Below are positions 51,346-59,727 of a stretch of 64,000 nucleotides of DNA, one piece after another. How positions within the stretch are numbered: the stretch's first letter is position 1; every line of letters starts with the position of its first letter. This DNA is from Elusimicrobiota bacterium. GTDB lineage: Bacteria; Elusimicrobiota; Elusimicrobia; UBA1565; UBA9628. A program made the translations under genes and the position numbers. The stretch covers positions 78,488 to 142,487 of the forward strand of contig PLZD01000031.1 of assembly GCA_003151975.1 (NCBI GenBank). Reading direction: 5' to 3'. The notes beneath the pieces are model-generated. The model was not told the DNA's origin. It saw only the letters and a program-made list of their open reading frames with translations, and ran no database searches.

Positions 51346-53193
51346 TTGGAAGCTGAACTCAGCCTTCACGACTACTGGCGCATCATCAAGAAGCGCCAGT
51401 GGGGCGGCCTCACTGTCTTCGCCGCGACCTTCTTGTCGACGCTTTTCTACACGCGCCTGCAGACGCCGCTCTACCGCGCCGCGGCCTCGGTTTCGTTCCA
51501 GCCGCCCTCGAACAAGATGCTCGGCTCGGGCTCCTACGACGTCGCCTCGATCATGCAGTCCGAGTTGCGCATGCTCGATTCCGAGGACATGAATGCCCGC
51601 GTCGCCAAAAGGATGAATATTCCGCAGGATAAGCTGCCCGGCTCGGTGGCCGCCGGCTCCGGCGAGGGCTCCAACATCATCAGCCTCACGGCGACCGGGA
51701 CCGACCGCTTAGCCGTCGCGGATCTCGCCAACGCTTTCGCCGACGTCTTCGTCGAGGCCGACCTCGAGGAGCGCTCGCGCCAGAGCCGGACCACTTTACG
51801 CGACATCGAATCGCGCCGGGCCGAGGTCGAAAAATCCCTGCGCGACCTCGAGGACGCGAAGAAAGAGTTCATGCAGCGGAACCCGCTGGTGGCCCAAGGC
51901 GGCGCGCTCGCCTCTTCCTTGTCGGACCTCGAGATGCAGCGCAAGGAGCTCTCCAAGAAATACACGCCCGAGCACCCGGACATGATCAAGCTCGACGAGC
52001 GGATCGCGACGACCAACGCCAAGCTCTCGCAGATGACGGGCCAGGAGACCGAGCTCGAGCGCATGACGCGCGACATCAAGGTCAACGAGGAGACTTACCT
52101 GACCCTCTCGCGCGATAACGAGGAAGCCAAGCTCGCCGTGTCTTCGGAAGTTCCGTGGGTGACCATCCTCTCGCGCGCGTCGACTCCGTCGGCGCCCTAT
52201 TTCCCCAACAAGCACGTCAACTACCTCATCGGCGCGGCCCTGGGCATATTTCTGGCCGTGATGTTCGCCTTCGTGCTCGAGAACCTCGACATCTCGCTGT
52301 CTACGATCGAGGAGATCGAGCGCCTGCTCGGCGTTCCGGTGCTGGGCATGATTCCGCACTTCGGAGGCGAGGGCCGCTGGAAGGAGCTGCGCGCCACGCT
52401 CATGCGCCAACAGCGCTACCCCATGGAGGTGTTTCGGTCTCAACTCGTGTTTCAATATCGGCCGAAATCACCGAGCATCGAGGTCTACCACAGCCTGCGC
52501 GCCAACATCCAGAACAAGCTGACCCGCAAGGACAACATGGTCCTGACTTTCACCTCCTCCGGCGTCGCGGAAGGGAAATCGCTGACTTCGTTGAATTTCT
52601 GCCTGGCCGCGGCGCAGGCGGGCCTCAAGACGCTCTTCGTCGAAACCGACGTGCGCCAGCCGCTTGCGCACAAGGCGTTCGGGCTGCCCAAGAGCCCCGG
52701 CCTCGTCGAGGTTTTGACCGGCAAGATGACCGCCGACGAGGTCATCCACGGCACGTCCGACTTCATCGTCGGAGGCTACGATTCCGACAAGCTGATCTCG
52801 TTCTCGGGCATCGACAACTTCAAGCTGATGACGGGCTGGGCCCAGAGCGGCTCGGACGTCGTCCACATCCTCTCCTCGGCCGCGCTGCCCAAGATGATCG
52901 CGGAGCTGCGCCCTCAGTACGACATCATCGTCTTCGACTGCCCGCCCGTGCTCCTGTTCGTCGACGCCTTGCTCGTCGGCGCCCGCACGGACGGAGTCGT
53001 GATGATCTATAAGGCCGGGAAGATCGCGCGCCGTGCGCTCAAGCGCGCCAAGGACCAGATCGTCGCCGCCAAGGGGAACATCATCGGCGTCGTCCTCAAC
53101 GACATGCGCTCCACCGACATGGAGCCGCGCTACGGCTATTACTACGACTACGAGCACTACGCCAAGACCGAGGATCAACCCGGCAAGGCATGA
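51346..53193 (+). CDS. Wzc-like polysaccharide co-polymerase / tyrosine autokinase
   Basis: About 615 aa from a TTG start preceded by GGAGA. Two membrane segments (near residues 25-45 and 290-315) flank a periplasmic coiled coil with GNVR-type features. The cytosolic kinase has a deviant P-loop SSGVAEGKSLTSLN, a second acidic motif FVETDVRQP and IIVFDCPPVLL. The C-terminus carries a tyrosine cluster (YGYYYDYEHYAK), the usual autophosphorylation site of bacterial tyrosine kinases. It controls chain length and export of surface polysaccharide. It overlaps the next gene by 4 nt. Confidence 0.92.
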   Translation: MEAELSLHDYWRIIKKRQWGGLTVFAATFLSTLFYTRLQTPLYRAAASVSFQPPSNKMLGSGSYDVASIMQSELRMLDSEDMNARVAKRMNIPQDKLPGSVAAGSGEGSNIISLTATGTDRLAVADLANAFADVFVEADLEERSRQSRTTLRDIESRRAEVEKSLRDLEDAKKEFMQRNPLVAQGGALASSLSDLEMQRKELSKKYTPEHPDMIKLDERIATTNAKLSQMTGQETELERMTRDIKVNEETYLTLSRDNEEAKLAVSSEVPWVTILSRASTPSAPYFPNKHVNYLIGAALGIFLAVMFAFVLENLDISLSTIEEIERLLGVPVLGMIPHFGGEGRWKELRATLMRQQRYPMEVFRSQLVFQYRPKSPSIEVYHSLRANIQNKLTRKDNMVLTFTSSGVAEGKSLTSLNFCLAAAQAGLKTLFVETDVRQPLAHKAFGLPKSPGLVEVLTGKMTADEVIHGTSDFIVGGYDSDKLISFSGIDNFKLMTGWAQSGSDVVHILSSAALPKMIAELRPQYDIIVFDCPPVLLFVDALLVGARTDGVVMIYKAGKIARRALKRAKDQIVAAKGNIIGVVLNDMRSTDMEPRYGYYYDYEHYAKTEDQPGKA

Positions 53194-54629
53194 GCTCGAG
53201 CCAGGAAACCCGGGACGCCGTCCAGTTCTGGGTTTTGATCTTCGCCACGGCCATCGGCTGCGTCTACGTCGGGCGCTCCGTCGTCACTTCCTATGACCCG
53301 ATAAGACTTCTCCTGATGATGGCGGGCGTCGGCGTCGCGATCGGAACTTTCGCCAAGCCTAAGTTCGCCATGATCCTGGTCGTCTTCTCCATGATCTTCT
53401 CGCCGCGCATCCAAGGGGCGGGTGCTGCGATCTTCAAGGCCAACGATTTGCTGCTCTTCCTGATCTTGATCGCGTGGATGACGCGCACGGCGATTTTCAA
53501 AGGCACCGCCTTCCTCGTGACGACGCCCTTAAACTTCCCGATCATCATCTTCAGCGCCGTCTGCATCGTGGCGACCGCGCTCGGCATGCTCACGGGAACG
53601 GTGCGCACCGAACTGCGTCCGATCTTCTACTTGGTCAAGTACCTCGAGTACTTTCTGCTCTACTTCATGACCGTCAACACGATCGATACCCGCGAGGACG
53701 CCCGGCGCTTCATGCGCTACGGCTGGATCACGGCGGTGCTAGTGACCGTCTTCGCTTATACGCAGGTCGCCTCCGGCCAGCGCGTCACGGCGCCCTTCGA
53801 CAACGTGATCGGCTCCGCCACCGATTCGACAGGACAAAGCGAGCCCAACACCTTCGGCGGCTACTATGTGGTGGTCTTCGGCCTGCTGCTGGGCTACTTC
53901 ACGCAAACCGAGGGCACCACGCCGCTGCTCATGATCGGCTCGCTGCTGTTCATGTTGACCCCGTTTCTCTTGACGCAGTCGCGCGCGTCGTATCTCGGCT
54001 TTCTAGCCGCCATGATATTCCACATTTTCGCCACTCGAAGGCGGCAAATCTTCCTGATCTTGGGAATGGGCGCGGGGGTCTTCCTCGTGATGCTGGTCCC
54101 GAAGCTGCGCGATACCGTGGTCCAGCGCGTCGAGTACACCTTCGGCAAGTACGGCGACGTCGCGGGCACCGTCGCGGTCGGAGACGAGCAGGTCAAGATC
54201 GAGGGCTCGACGATGGCGCGCATACAGGGCTGGCAAAGAGTCTTCACCGACCGGCTTCCCCGGCGCCCCTTCCTGGGCTACGGCGTGACGGGCGTGGGCC
54301 TCTGCGACGCGTACTACCCGCGCATCGCGGGCGAGACCGGCCTCATCGGGCTGCTGTGCTTTCTCTGGCTCATGTCCCGGATCTGGCGCTGCGCCTGGGG
54401 GCTCTTCCGCATCACGGACCAGCCCGAGGAGAAGGCTTTGGCTCTGGGAATGTTGACGGCTCTGGTGGGCCTGATGGCCCACGCCGTCGGGGCGAACACC
54501 TTCATCCTCGTGCGCGTCATGGAGCCCTTTTGGTTTGCGACCGCGCTGATGGCGCGGCTCTTACTTGAGGCCGAACGCGAGCAAGAGGCTGCGCCCTCCA
54601 ACGCTCCGGTCGCCGCGCCCATCGCCTGA
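53190..54629 (+). CDS. Wzy-like O-antigen ligase / polymerase family protein
   Basis: A 479-aa membrane protein with about ten hydrophobic helices and one large periplasmic loop (about residues 285-360), as in Wzy/WaaL proteins. The loop is followed by FLGYGVTGVGLCDAYYPRIA, resembling the family's HNxxL-type region only loosely. It probably polymerises repeat units delivered by the flippase at 59728. Position between a Wzc-like kinase and glycosyltransferases supports Wzy over a lipid A ligase. Confidence 0.88.
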   Translation: MSSSQETRDAVQFWVLIFATAIGCVYVGRSVVTSYDPIRLLLMMAGVGVAIGTFAKPKFAMILVVFSMIFSPRIQGAGAAIFKANDLLLFLILIAWMTRTAIFKGTAFLVTTPLNFPIIIFSAVCIVATALGMLTGTVRTELRPIFYLVKYLEYFLLYFMTVNTIDTREDARRFMRYGWITAVLVTVFAYTQVASGQRVTAPFDNVIGSATDSTGQSEPNTFGGYYVVVFGLLLGYFTQTEGTTPLLMIGSLLFMLTPFLLTQSRASYLGFLAAMIFHIFATRRRQIFLILGMGAGVFLVMLVPKLRDTVVQRVEYTFGKYGDVAGTVAVGDEQVKIEGSTMARIQGWQRVFTDRLPRRPFLGYGVTGVGLCDAYYPRIAGETGLIGLLCFLWLMSRIWRCAWGLFRITDQPEEKALALGMLTALVGLMAHAVGANTFILVRVMEPFWFATALMARLLLEAEREQEAAPSNAPVAAPIA

Positions 54630-54630
54630 C

Positions 54631-55665
54631 ATGAAAGTCCTGTTCTCGGGCTACAAGAATCCTCATTTCATGGCCGTGACCGACTACATCGAGATCGGTC
54701 TCAAAGAGATGGGCCATGAGGTCCATTTCTTCGACTATCGGAGCTATCTCCTGCCCGGGCGCATCAGGGACCGCGTCCCGGCGCTCGAGCGGTGGGACCT
54801 GCGTCGGCTCAACGGAAGCTTGCGCGAGCGGGCGCGGGCATTGAAGCCCGACCTCTTCCTCGTGGCCGGCGGCCACACGATCGAGCCCGAAACAATCCAG
54901 GCCGCGAAGTCAGCCGGAGCGACGACCGCGCTTTGGACCGCGGACTATCCCCACCTCATCGATATTTATATTAAGCTGGCGCCGCACTACGACCGGTGCT
55001 TCGTCAGCGGCAGCGACGCGCTGTCCGATCACCGCGCCGCCGGAAACGAACGGACCCAGGTCCTGCCCTTCGGGTGCCTGCCCGACCTTCACAAGCCCAT
55101 GACGCTTGATGCAGGCGATAAGGCCCGATTCTCTTGCGACGTCTTTTTCGCCGGCACCGCGTACCCGGACCGCGTGACGGCCTTGGAGGCCATCGCGGAA
55201 ATCGGCGGCCTCGAGCTCGCGATCTGGGGGCCTTGCTGGGAAGACCTGGCTCCGGGGCATCCGCTCAAGCGCTTCGTGCGCGGGGGACCGTTGAACTCGA
55301 TCGATTACGTCAAGGCGGCATCGGCCTGCAAGATCGCCTTCAACCACATCGGCGGTTTCGGCCACATGGAAAACCGGGCACGGATTCGAATGGCGAACAG
55401 CCGGCTCTACGAGCTCTTGGGCTGCGGCGCCTGCCAGCTCGTCGACGCCAAGGAAGACGTCGTCGACGCGTTCCCATCGGGGCGGGAGCTCGTCTGGTTT
55501 AAGGATCGCGACGACATGCTGCGGCTCGTCCGCCTTTATCTCGGCGATGATAAGGAGCGTGCGGCCATCGGCCGGCGGGCGCGCGAAAGCGCGGTGGCGG
55601 TGCACACCTATCGCCTCAGGCTGACGGCGCTTATCGCCGCCTGCGGTCTATCGGGGCGGTCGTGA
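54631..55665 (+). CDS. CgeB-like glycosyltransferase
   Basis: A 344-aa protein. The N-terminal Rossmann-like half starts MKVLFSGYKNPHFMAVTDYI, and the C-terminal half has the YELLGCGACQLVDAKEDVVD pattern of CgeB/DUF3880-type glycosyltransferases. It is a GT-B fold cytosolic enzyme of unknown sugar specificity. It begins 1 nt after the polymerase stop (ATG at 54631) and overlaps the next glycosyltransferase gene by 4 nt. Confidence 0.82.
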   Translation: MKVLFSGYKNPHFMAVTDYIEIGLKEMGHEVHFFDYRSYLLPGRIRDRVPALERWDLRRLNGSLRERARALKPDLFLVAGGHTIEPETIQAAKSAGATTALWTADYPHLIDIYIKLAPHYDRCFVSGSDALSDHRAAGNERTQVLPFGCLPDLHKPMTLDAGDKARFSCDVFFAGTAYPDRVTALEAIAEIGGLELAIWGPCWEDLAPGHPLKRFVRGGPLNSIDYVKAASACKIAFNHIGGFGHMENRARIRMANSRLYELLGCGACQLVDAKEDVVDAFPSGRELVWFKDRDDMLRLVRLYLGDDKERAAIGRRARESAVAVHTYRLRLTALIAACGLSGRS

Positions 55666-56744
55666 AGACCGTCCTTTACACCACACCCTTCGCCGACATT
55701 TTCGGCGGCGGGCAGGAAAGCCTGCTCGTCCTGCTCGGCGCGCTCGATCGCGCCAAGTACCGGCCCCTGCTCGCGGTCCCGGCCGAGGGGGAGGTCGCGC
55801 GGCGCGCGCGCGAGCTCGGCTGCGAGGTCCGCGTCCTCGATCTGCCGGCGGTCCGCTCGGGGCTTTCCGCGGTCAAGGCGTGCCTCGCATTTCGACGGCT
55901 GCTGCAATCGGACGGCGTCGATCTCATTCACACCGACGGCCCACGCTCGACTTTTTACGCGGTTTGGGCCCGGGGCGGCCTCGCGATCCCGCTGGTCTGG
56001 CACATCCGCAACGACGAGAAGGACGGCCTGCTCGACCGCTACCTCGAGGGCCGGGTCGACCGCATCATCCTCGTCGCGAAAGTCCTCGAGGCGCGCTTTT
56101 CCAAACGCACCCGGGCGCGCTGCGTCGCGATCCACAACGGCATCGACCTCTCCGCGATCAAACACGAAACGCCTGAAGGCCTGCCGCCGCATCAGCCGCC
56201 GCTTCTCGTCTGCCCCGGGCGCCTCGACGGCGGCCACAAGGGCCAGGACGTCCTGCTGGAGGCGCTGCCGCGCGTGCGCGAGCGCGCCAACGCTTCGGTT
56301 TGGTTTATCGGCGACGAGCAAAAGGATTACGGCCTCAAGCTCCGAGCCCGCGCCAAGGCGCTCGGGCTTTCGGACTGCGTGCATTTCCTCGGCTTCCGCA
56401 AGGACGCGCGCGCGCTGATGGCGCTTTGCGATGTCGTCGTCCTGCCGAGCCTGCACGAAGGCTTCCCGCGCGTCCTGCTCGAGGCGATGGCCGAGGGCAA
56501 GCCCGTCGTGGCCTCGAAAGTCGGCGGAATACCGGAACTCGTGGAAGACGGAGAGACCGGGTTTCTCGTGCCTCCGTCGGATCCGCAGTCGCTGGCCGCG
56601 GCGCTGCGCGAGATTCTGAGCGCCCCGTCCCTCATGAAGCGGATGGGCGAGGCGGGGCGGGTACGCGTCGCGGGCTTCTCATCTCAGGCGATGGCGCGCG
56701 CCGTCGAGCGGGTCTACGAAGAGGCGCTTGCCGCTATTTCGTGA
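55662..56744 (+). CDS. GT4-family glycosyltransferase
   Basis: A 360-aa GT-B enzyme. N-terminal acceptor domain (TTPFADIFGGGQESLLVLLG); C-terminal donor domain with the glycosyltransferase group 1 signature LHEGFPRVLLEAMAEGKPVV (Glu pair) and GGHKGQDVLLEALPRV. GTG start in a GTGA overlap. It builds the repeat unit on the cytosolic face. It converges with the methyltransferase gene on the other strand, overlapping it by 11 nt. Confidence 0.93.
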   Translation: MKTVLYTTPFADIFGGGQESLLVLLGALDRAKYRPLLAVPAEGEVARRARELGCEVRVLDLPAVRSGLSAVKACLAFRRLLQSDGVDLIHTDGPRSTFYAVWARGGLAIPLVWHIRNDEKDGLLDRYLEGRVDRIILVAKVLEARFSKRTRARCVAIHNGIDLSAIKHETPEGLPPHQPPLLVCPGRLDGGHKGQDVLLEALPRVRERANASVWFIGDEQKDYGLKLRARAKALGLSDCVHFLGFRKDARALMALCDVVVLPSLHEGFPRVLLEAMAEGKPVVASKVGGIPELVEDGETGFLVPPSDPQSLAAALREILSAPSLMKRMGEAGRVRVAGFSSQAMARAVERVYEEALAAIS

Positions 56745-57240
56745 GGACCGCGTCGATCTCGACGGCGGGGAACATCCTCAGCGGGCTCTGCTCGTAAACG
56801 TTGGGGAAAAGGTTGAAGAGCGGCTCGAGCGCGATGTTCCAGAACGAAAGCGTTTTCCCGAAGGTCAGATGCACGCGGCACGAAGAAAACTTGAAATCGA
56901 AATAGCCGCACTCGCGCGCGTAATAAAAAAAGGTGCCGTGCGCGAAGAAATGGCGGTGCGTCGGATCGGCGTAGGCGAACTGCCAGGTGAAGTGGGGGAC
57001 CAGCGCGTGAAGCACGCCGCCGGGCTTGAGGATGCGGTGGATCTCCTTCATCGCGCGGTTGCGGTCGGCGAGATGCTCGAGGCAGTGGGAGATGTAGACC
57101 TCGTCAGCGCAATCCGACTCGAAGGGCCACGGATAGGCGTCGAGATCGTGCACCACGGAGACCTTCGGGGACTTCGGGTTGCTGTCGACGTTGACGTAGC
57201 CCTCGCGGGGCTGTCCGCCCGAACCCAAGTTGATCTTCAT
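56734..57240 (-). CDS. Small SAM-dependent methyltransferase
   Basis: A 168-aa protein like the type 11/12 methyltransferases of polysaccharide loci: KINLGSGGQPREGYVNVDSN (SAM loop), SHCLEHLADR and EIHRILKPGGVLHALVPHF, then HRHFFAHGTFF. A promoter TTGAAA-17-CATACT ends 8 nt before the ATG. Its divergent neighbour is the membrane transferase at 57300. It may methylate a sugar or lipid-linked intermediate. Confidence 0.85.
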   Translation of the reverse strand: MKINLGSGGQPREGYVNVDSNPKSPKVSVVHDLDAYPWPFESDCADEVYISHCLEHLADRNRAMKEIHRILKPGGVLHALVPHFTWQFAYADPTHRHFFAHGTFFYYARECGYFDFKFSSCRVHLTFGKTLSFWNIALEPLFNLFPNVYEQSPLRMFPAVEIDAVLTK

Positions 57241-57248
57241 CGTCGAAC

Positions 57249-57277
57249 AGTATGCCTACTTTGACGCGAGCTTTCAA
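57249..57277 (-). promoter_or_regulatory. Promoter of the small methyltransferase gene
   Basis: On the minus strand: TTGAAA (57277-57272), 17-nt spacer, CATACT (57254-57249), 8 nt to the ATG. It overlaps the divergent promoter at 57261-57288. Confidence 0.6.
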
Positions 57278-57288
57278 GCGGGTATAAT
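57261..57288 (+). promoter_or_regulatory. Promoter of the membrane transferase gene
   Basis: TTGACG (57261-57266), 16-nt spacer, TATAAT (57283-57288), 11 nt to the ATG at 57300. It interlocks with the divergent promoter, so only one polymerase can bind at a time. Confidence 0.7.
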
Positions 57289-57299
57289 ACGAGCCCTTC

Positions 57300-58826
57300 A
57301 TGAACCAAGAGATTCCCGACTCGGACCGCCGGTGGTCGTGGTTCATCGGCGTCCTGATCGCCGTGAGCGCCGCCGCGCGCTTGGTCTACTTTTTCCAGAC
57401 GACCTGGATCAGCGGAGACATGGCCGTCGAGGGCCTGATGGCCAAGCACATCATGGAAGGGCGCGAACTGCCCGAGTTCATATGGATGGGGCAATACTCG
57501 GGGACTTTGACGACCTATCTGACCGCGCTCTGGTTCAAGCTTTTCGGGGTCTCCGCCGCCGGTTATGCCTTTACGTGTCTCCTTATCGGAATCGCGCACA
57601 CATGGGCGGCCTATGCGCTCGCCAAGCGCTGTCTGCCGCGGCCTGGTCTTTATTTCGCTTTGGCGCTGGCGCTAATCCCGCCATTCGAAGCCTTCTACGG
57701 GATATCGTGGTTCCACTACGGCGGCGTGCAAGCGATGGGCTGCCTCGCCTTGATCCTAACCTTGCGGTATTCGGAAGGCGACAGGTCTCCCGGTCTCATC
57801 ACGGGCTTGGGACTTCTCTCCGGCCTAGGAGCATGGTCCTTTCCGGCGTTCACGCCCTTCATCTTCGTCCAGGCCATCATCTTTCTGCAGGCTCGCCACG
57901 CGCATAAGCGCAGGGACTTCTCCTTGTGGTTTGCGGGCTTCCTGTTGGGACACCTGCCGGCGATGCACTACAACGCGACTCATCCCGGCGCGCAATTCCA
58001 CCGTATGGCTTCCCGTTTTCTCCGGATAGATCGCGAAGAGTGGGAGACCTCGACGCACCGAATCCGGTTGATCGCGTCGCATCTGATCCTCAAGCTGATG
58101 TCCGTCCCGACCGTCGTCGGGTGGTTCCCCGCGCAGTTCGCGCGCCTCACCGACTGGCTCGACGCCATCGCGCTCGTCCCGGCGGCTCTCTGGGCGTGGC
58201 GCCGCGGCCGCGGCTCGGTCGCGATCGTTTCGCTCTATACTCTCGCCTTTCTCGCGCTGCACATCTTCGTGGCGGGCGATCCATACGCTCATTCGCTGTT
58301 CTCGCTCTATATTCCGTTCATGATTTTCACGGCGGGGTGGCTCGCGGATGTCTGGTCTCGTTCCAAGCCGCTTGGGGGGATGCTGGCGGGGATGCTCATC
58401 ATCGGGAATCTCTGCTCCCTATCCAACGTTCTTCTCCATCCCGAGGATCTGGCGATACCCGAATTGACCGCGTTTCTCGACGCGCACGCCATCGATCGCG
58501 GCTATAGCGACTACTGGATCGCTTATCCGACGATCTTCCAGTCGCGGGAGCGCATTTTGCTGTCTCCCACCTTGCTCCATCCGACCTTCTACGACCGCCA
58601 CCCTGAGTACACCGAGGAGGTGCGGCGCTCTCCGCGCGCCGCCTTCGTTGTGGACCGCAAGCGCCTCCCATGCGTGGGCCCGGAACTCGAGCGTCTTCTC
58701 AAGGCGAAGGGGGTCTCCTACGAGAAGGTCGAGATCAAAGACCTCAGCGTCTATTATGATTTCTCGCGGCCGGTCTACCCGGAAGAGTTCGCGCTGGGCA
58801 CCATCGAGAACTGCGCCGCGCGCTAA
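57300..58826 (+). CDS. GT39-like polytopic membrane transferase
   Basis: A 508-aa protein with about ten hydrophobic helices and a C-terminal soluble tail of about 110 residues. The first loop contains GDMAVEGLMAKHIMEG, with the acidic residue typical for lipid-phosphate-sugar transferases of the GT39/ArnT type. Its domain plan parallels the protein at 48416 and the partial one at 63124. It probably adds a sugar from a lipid carrier on the periplasmic side. Its stop shares 4 nt with the converging FkbM gene. Confidence 0.8.
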   Translation: MNQEIPDSDRRWSWFIGVLIAVSAAARLVYFFQTTWISGDMAVEGLMAKHIMEGRELPEFIWMGQYSGTLTTYLTALWFKLFGVSAAGYAFTCLLIGIAHTWAAYALAKRCLPRPGLYFALALALIPPFEAFYGISWFHYGGVQAMGCLALILTLRYSEGDRSPGLITGLGLLSGLGAWSFPAFTPFIFVQAIIFLQARHAHKRRDFSLWFAGFLLGHLPAMHYNATHPGAQFHRMASRFLRIDREEWETSTHRIRLIASHLILKLMSVPTVVGWFPAQFARLTDWLDAIALVPAALWAWRRGRGSVAIVSLYTLAFLALHIFVAGDPYAHSLFSLYIPFMIFTAGWLADVWSRSKPLGGMLAGMLIIGNLCSLSNVLLHPEDLAIPELTAFLDAHAIDRGYSDYWIAYPTIFQSRERILLSPTLLHPTFYDRHPEYTEEVRRSPRAAFVVDRKRLPCVGPELERLLKAKGVSYEKVEIKDLSVYYDFSRPVYPEEFALGTIENCAAR

Positions 58827-59662
58827 TCGCGCTCGCAGAGCAGGTCGCAGTGGCTTTGTGAGAAGGCAAACGAGATCTGATCGGCCGTCATCGGCGTCTG
58901 CACGCCTCGGTCCTCATCGATGCGCGAGAAGCGGAAGCCGAACTTCGCCAATCGGTCGAGCCACTCCCAAGGGTCCCGGCCGGAGCGGGTGATCGCGGCG
59001 GGGATGTACTCGAGGACGAGCGCCAACGGCCGTTTCCGCGCCACGAAATCGGACATGCCCTCGAGCGCCCGCCACTCGCCGCCCTCGAGATCGAGCTTGA
59101 TGAGCGAGGGCTCGACATTATTTTCCTTCATCCAGGCGCCTAAAGCGACCGTCTCGATCTCGACCGAGCCCGCAGCCGTGCCGGGTGCGCTGAAGAGGCT
59201 GTGGGCTCCCGTGTTTTGCGCGTGGAGCTGAAGCCGCGCCGTCCCGGCGGAATCCGAGACCGCCTTCGGCACGACGACGACGTTCGCGCGGGAGTTGCTC
59301 GCGACATTTTTCTCGAGCAGGGCGCGATTGCGCGGCTCGGGCTCGAAGGCGTAAACGCGGCCCGACGGCCCCGTCAAGGTCGAGGCGAGCAAAGAGAAGT
59401 AGCCGATGTGAGCGCCGACGTCAAGCACGACCGCGCCGGGTTTGACCAGTTTGCGGAAGACCTCGGTCTCGACGTGGGCCCATTCGCCGTCGATGGCCAG
59501 ACGAAAGGAGATCATGCGGTCGGCGGGGTCGAGATGCAGATGAAAGCCGTCGAGCTCCACGCGGCTCGGCTGAAAGTAGCGCTGGAAGAGCGGCTGAAGG
59601 CCCAGGCCGGGGCCGCCGAATTTTCGGTAGAGTGAGCGCGCAAAACCGAACACCGGATTCAT
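58823..59662 (-). CDS. FkbM-family methyltransferase
   Basis: A 279-aa protein with the FkbM pattern: VLDVGAHIGYFSLLAS (SAM loop), YAFEPEPRNRALLEKNV, IKLDLEGGEWRALEG and LVLEYIP. It is an O-methyltransferase family common in polysaccharide loci. ATG at 59662 is preferred over a GTG five codons upstream because a -10 box (TAGAAT, 59668-59673) overlaps that region and lies 5 nt before the ATG. Confidence 0.9.
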   Translation of the reverse strand: MNPVFGFARSLYRKFGGPGLGLQPLFQRYFQPSRVELDGFHLHLDPADRMISFRLAIDGEWAHVETEVFRKLVKPGAVVLDVGAHIGYFSLLASTLTGPSGRVYAFEPEPRNRALLEKNVASNSRANVVVVPKAVSDSAGTARLQLHAQNTGAHSLFSAPGTAAGSVEIETVALGAWMKENNVEPSLIKLDLEGGEWRALEGMSDFVARKRPLALVLEYIPAAITRSGRDPWEWLDRLAKFGFRFSRIDEDRGVQTPMTADQISFAFSQSHCDLLCERD

Positions 59663-59667
59663 GAGGC

Positions 59668-59673
59668 ATTCTA
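59668..59673 (-). promoter_or_regulatory. -10 box of the FkbM gene
   Basis: TAGAAT on the minus strand, 5 nt before the ATG at 59662. The -35 is weak. Confidence 0.4.
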
Positions 59674-59727
59674 CCACAGGTCGCTGCCGATGCGCATGGA
59701 CAAGGACGGATTCATGTATTACACTTC

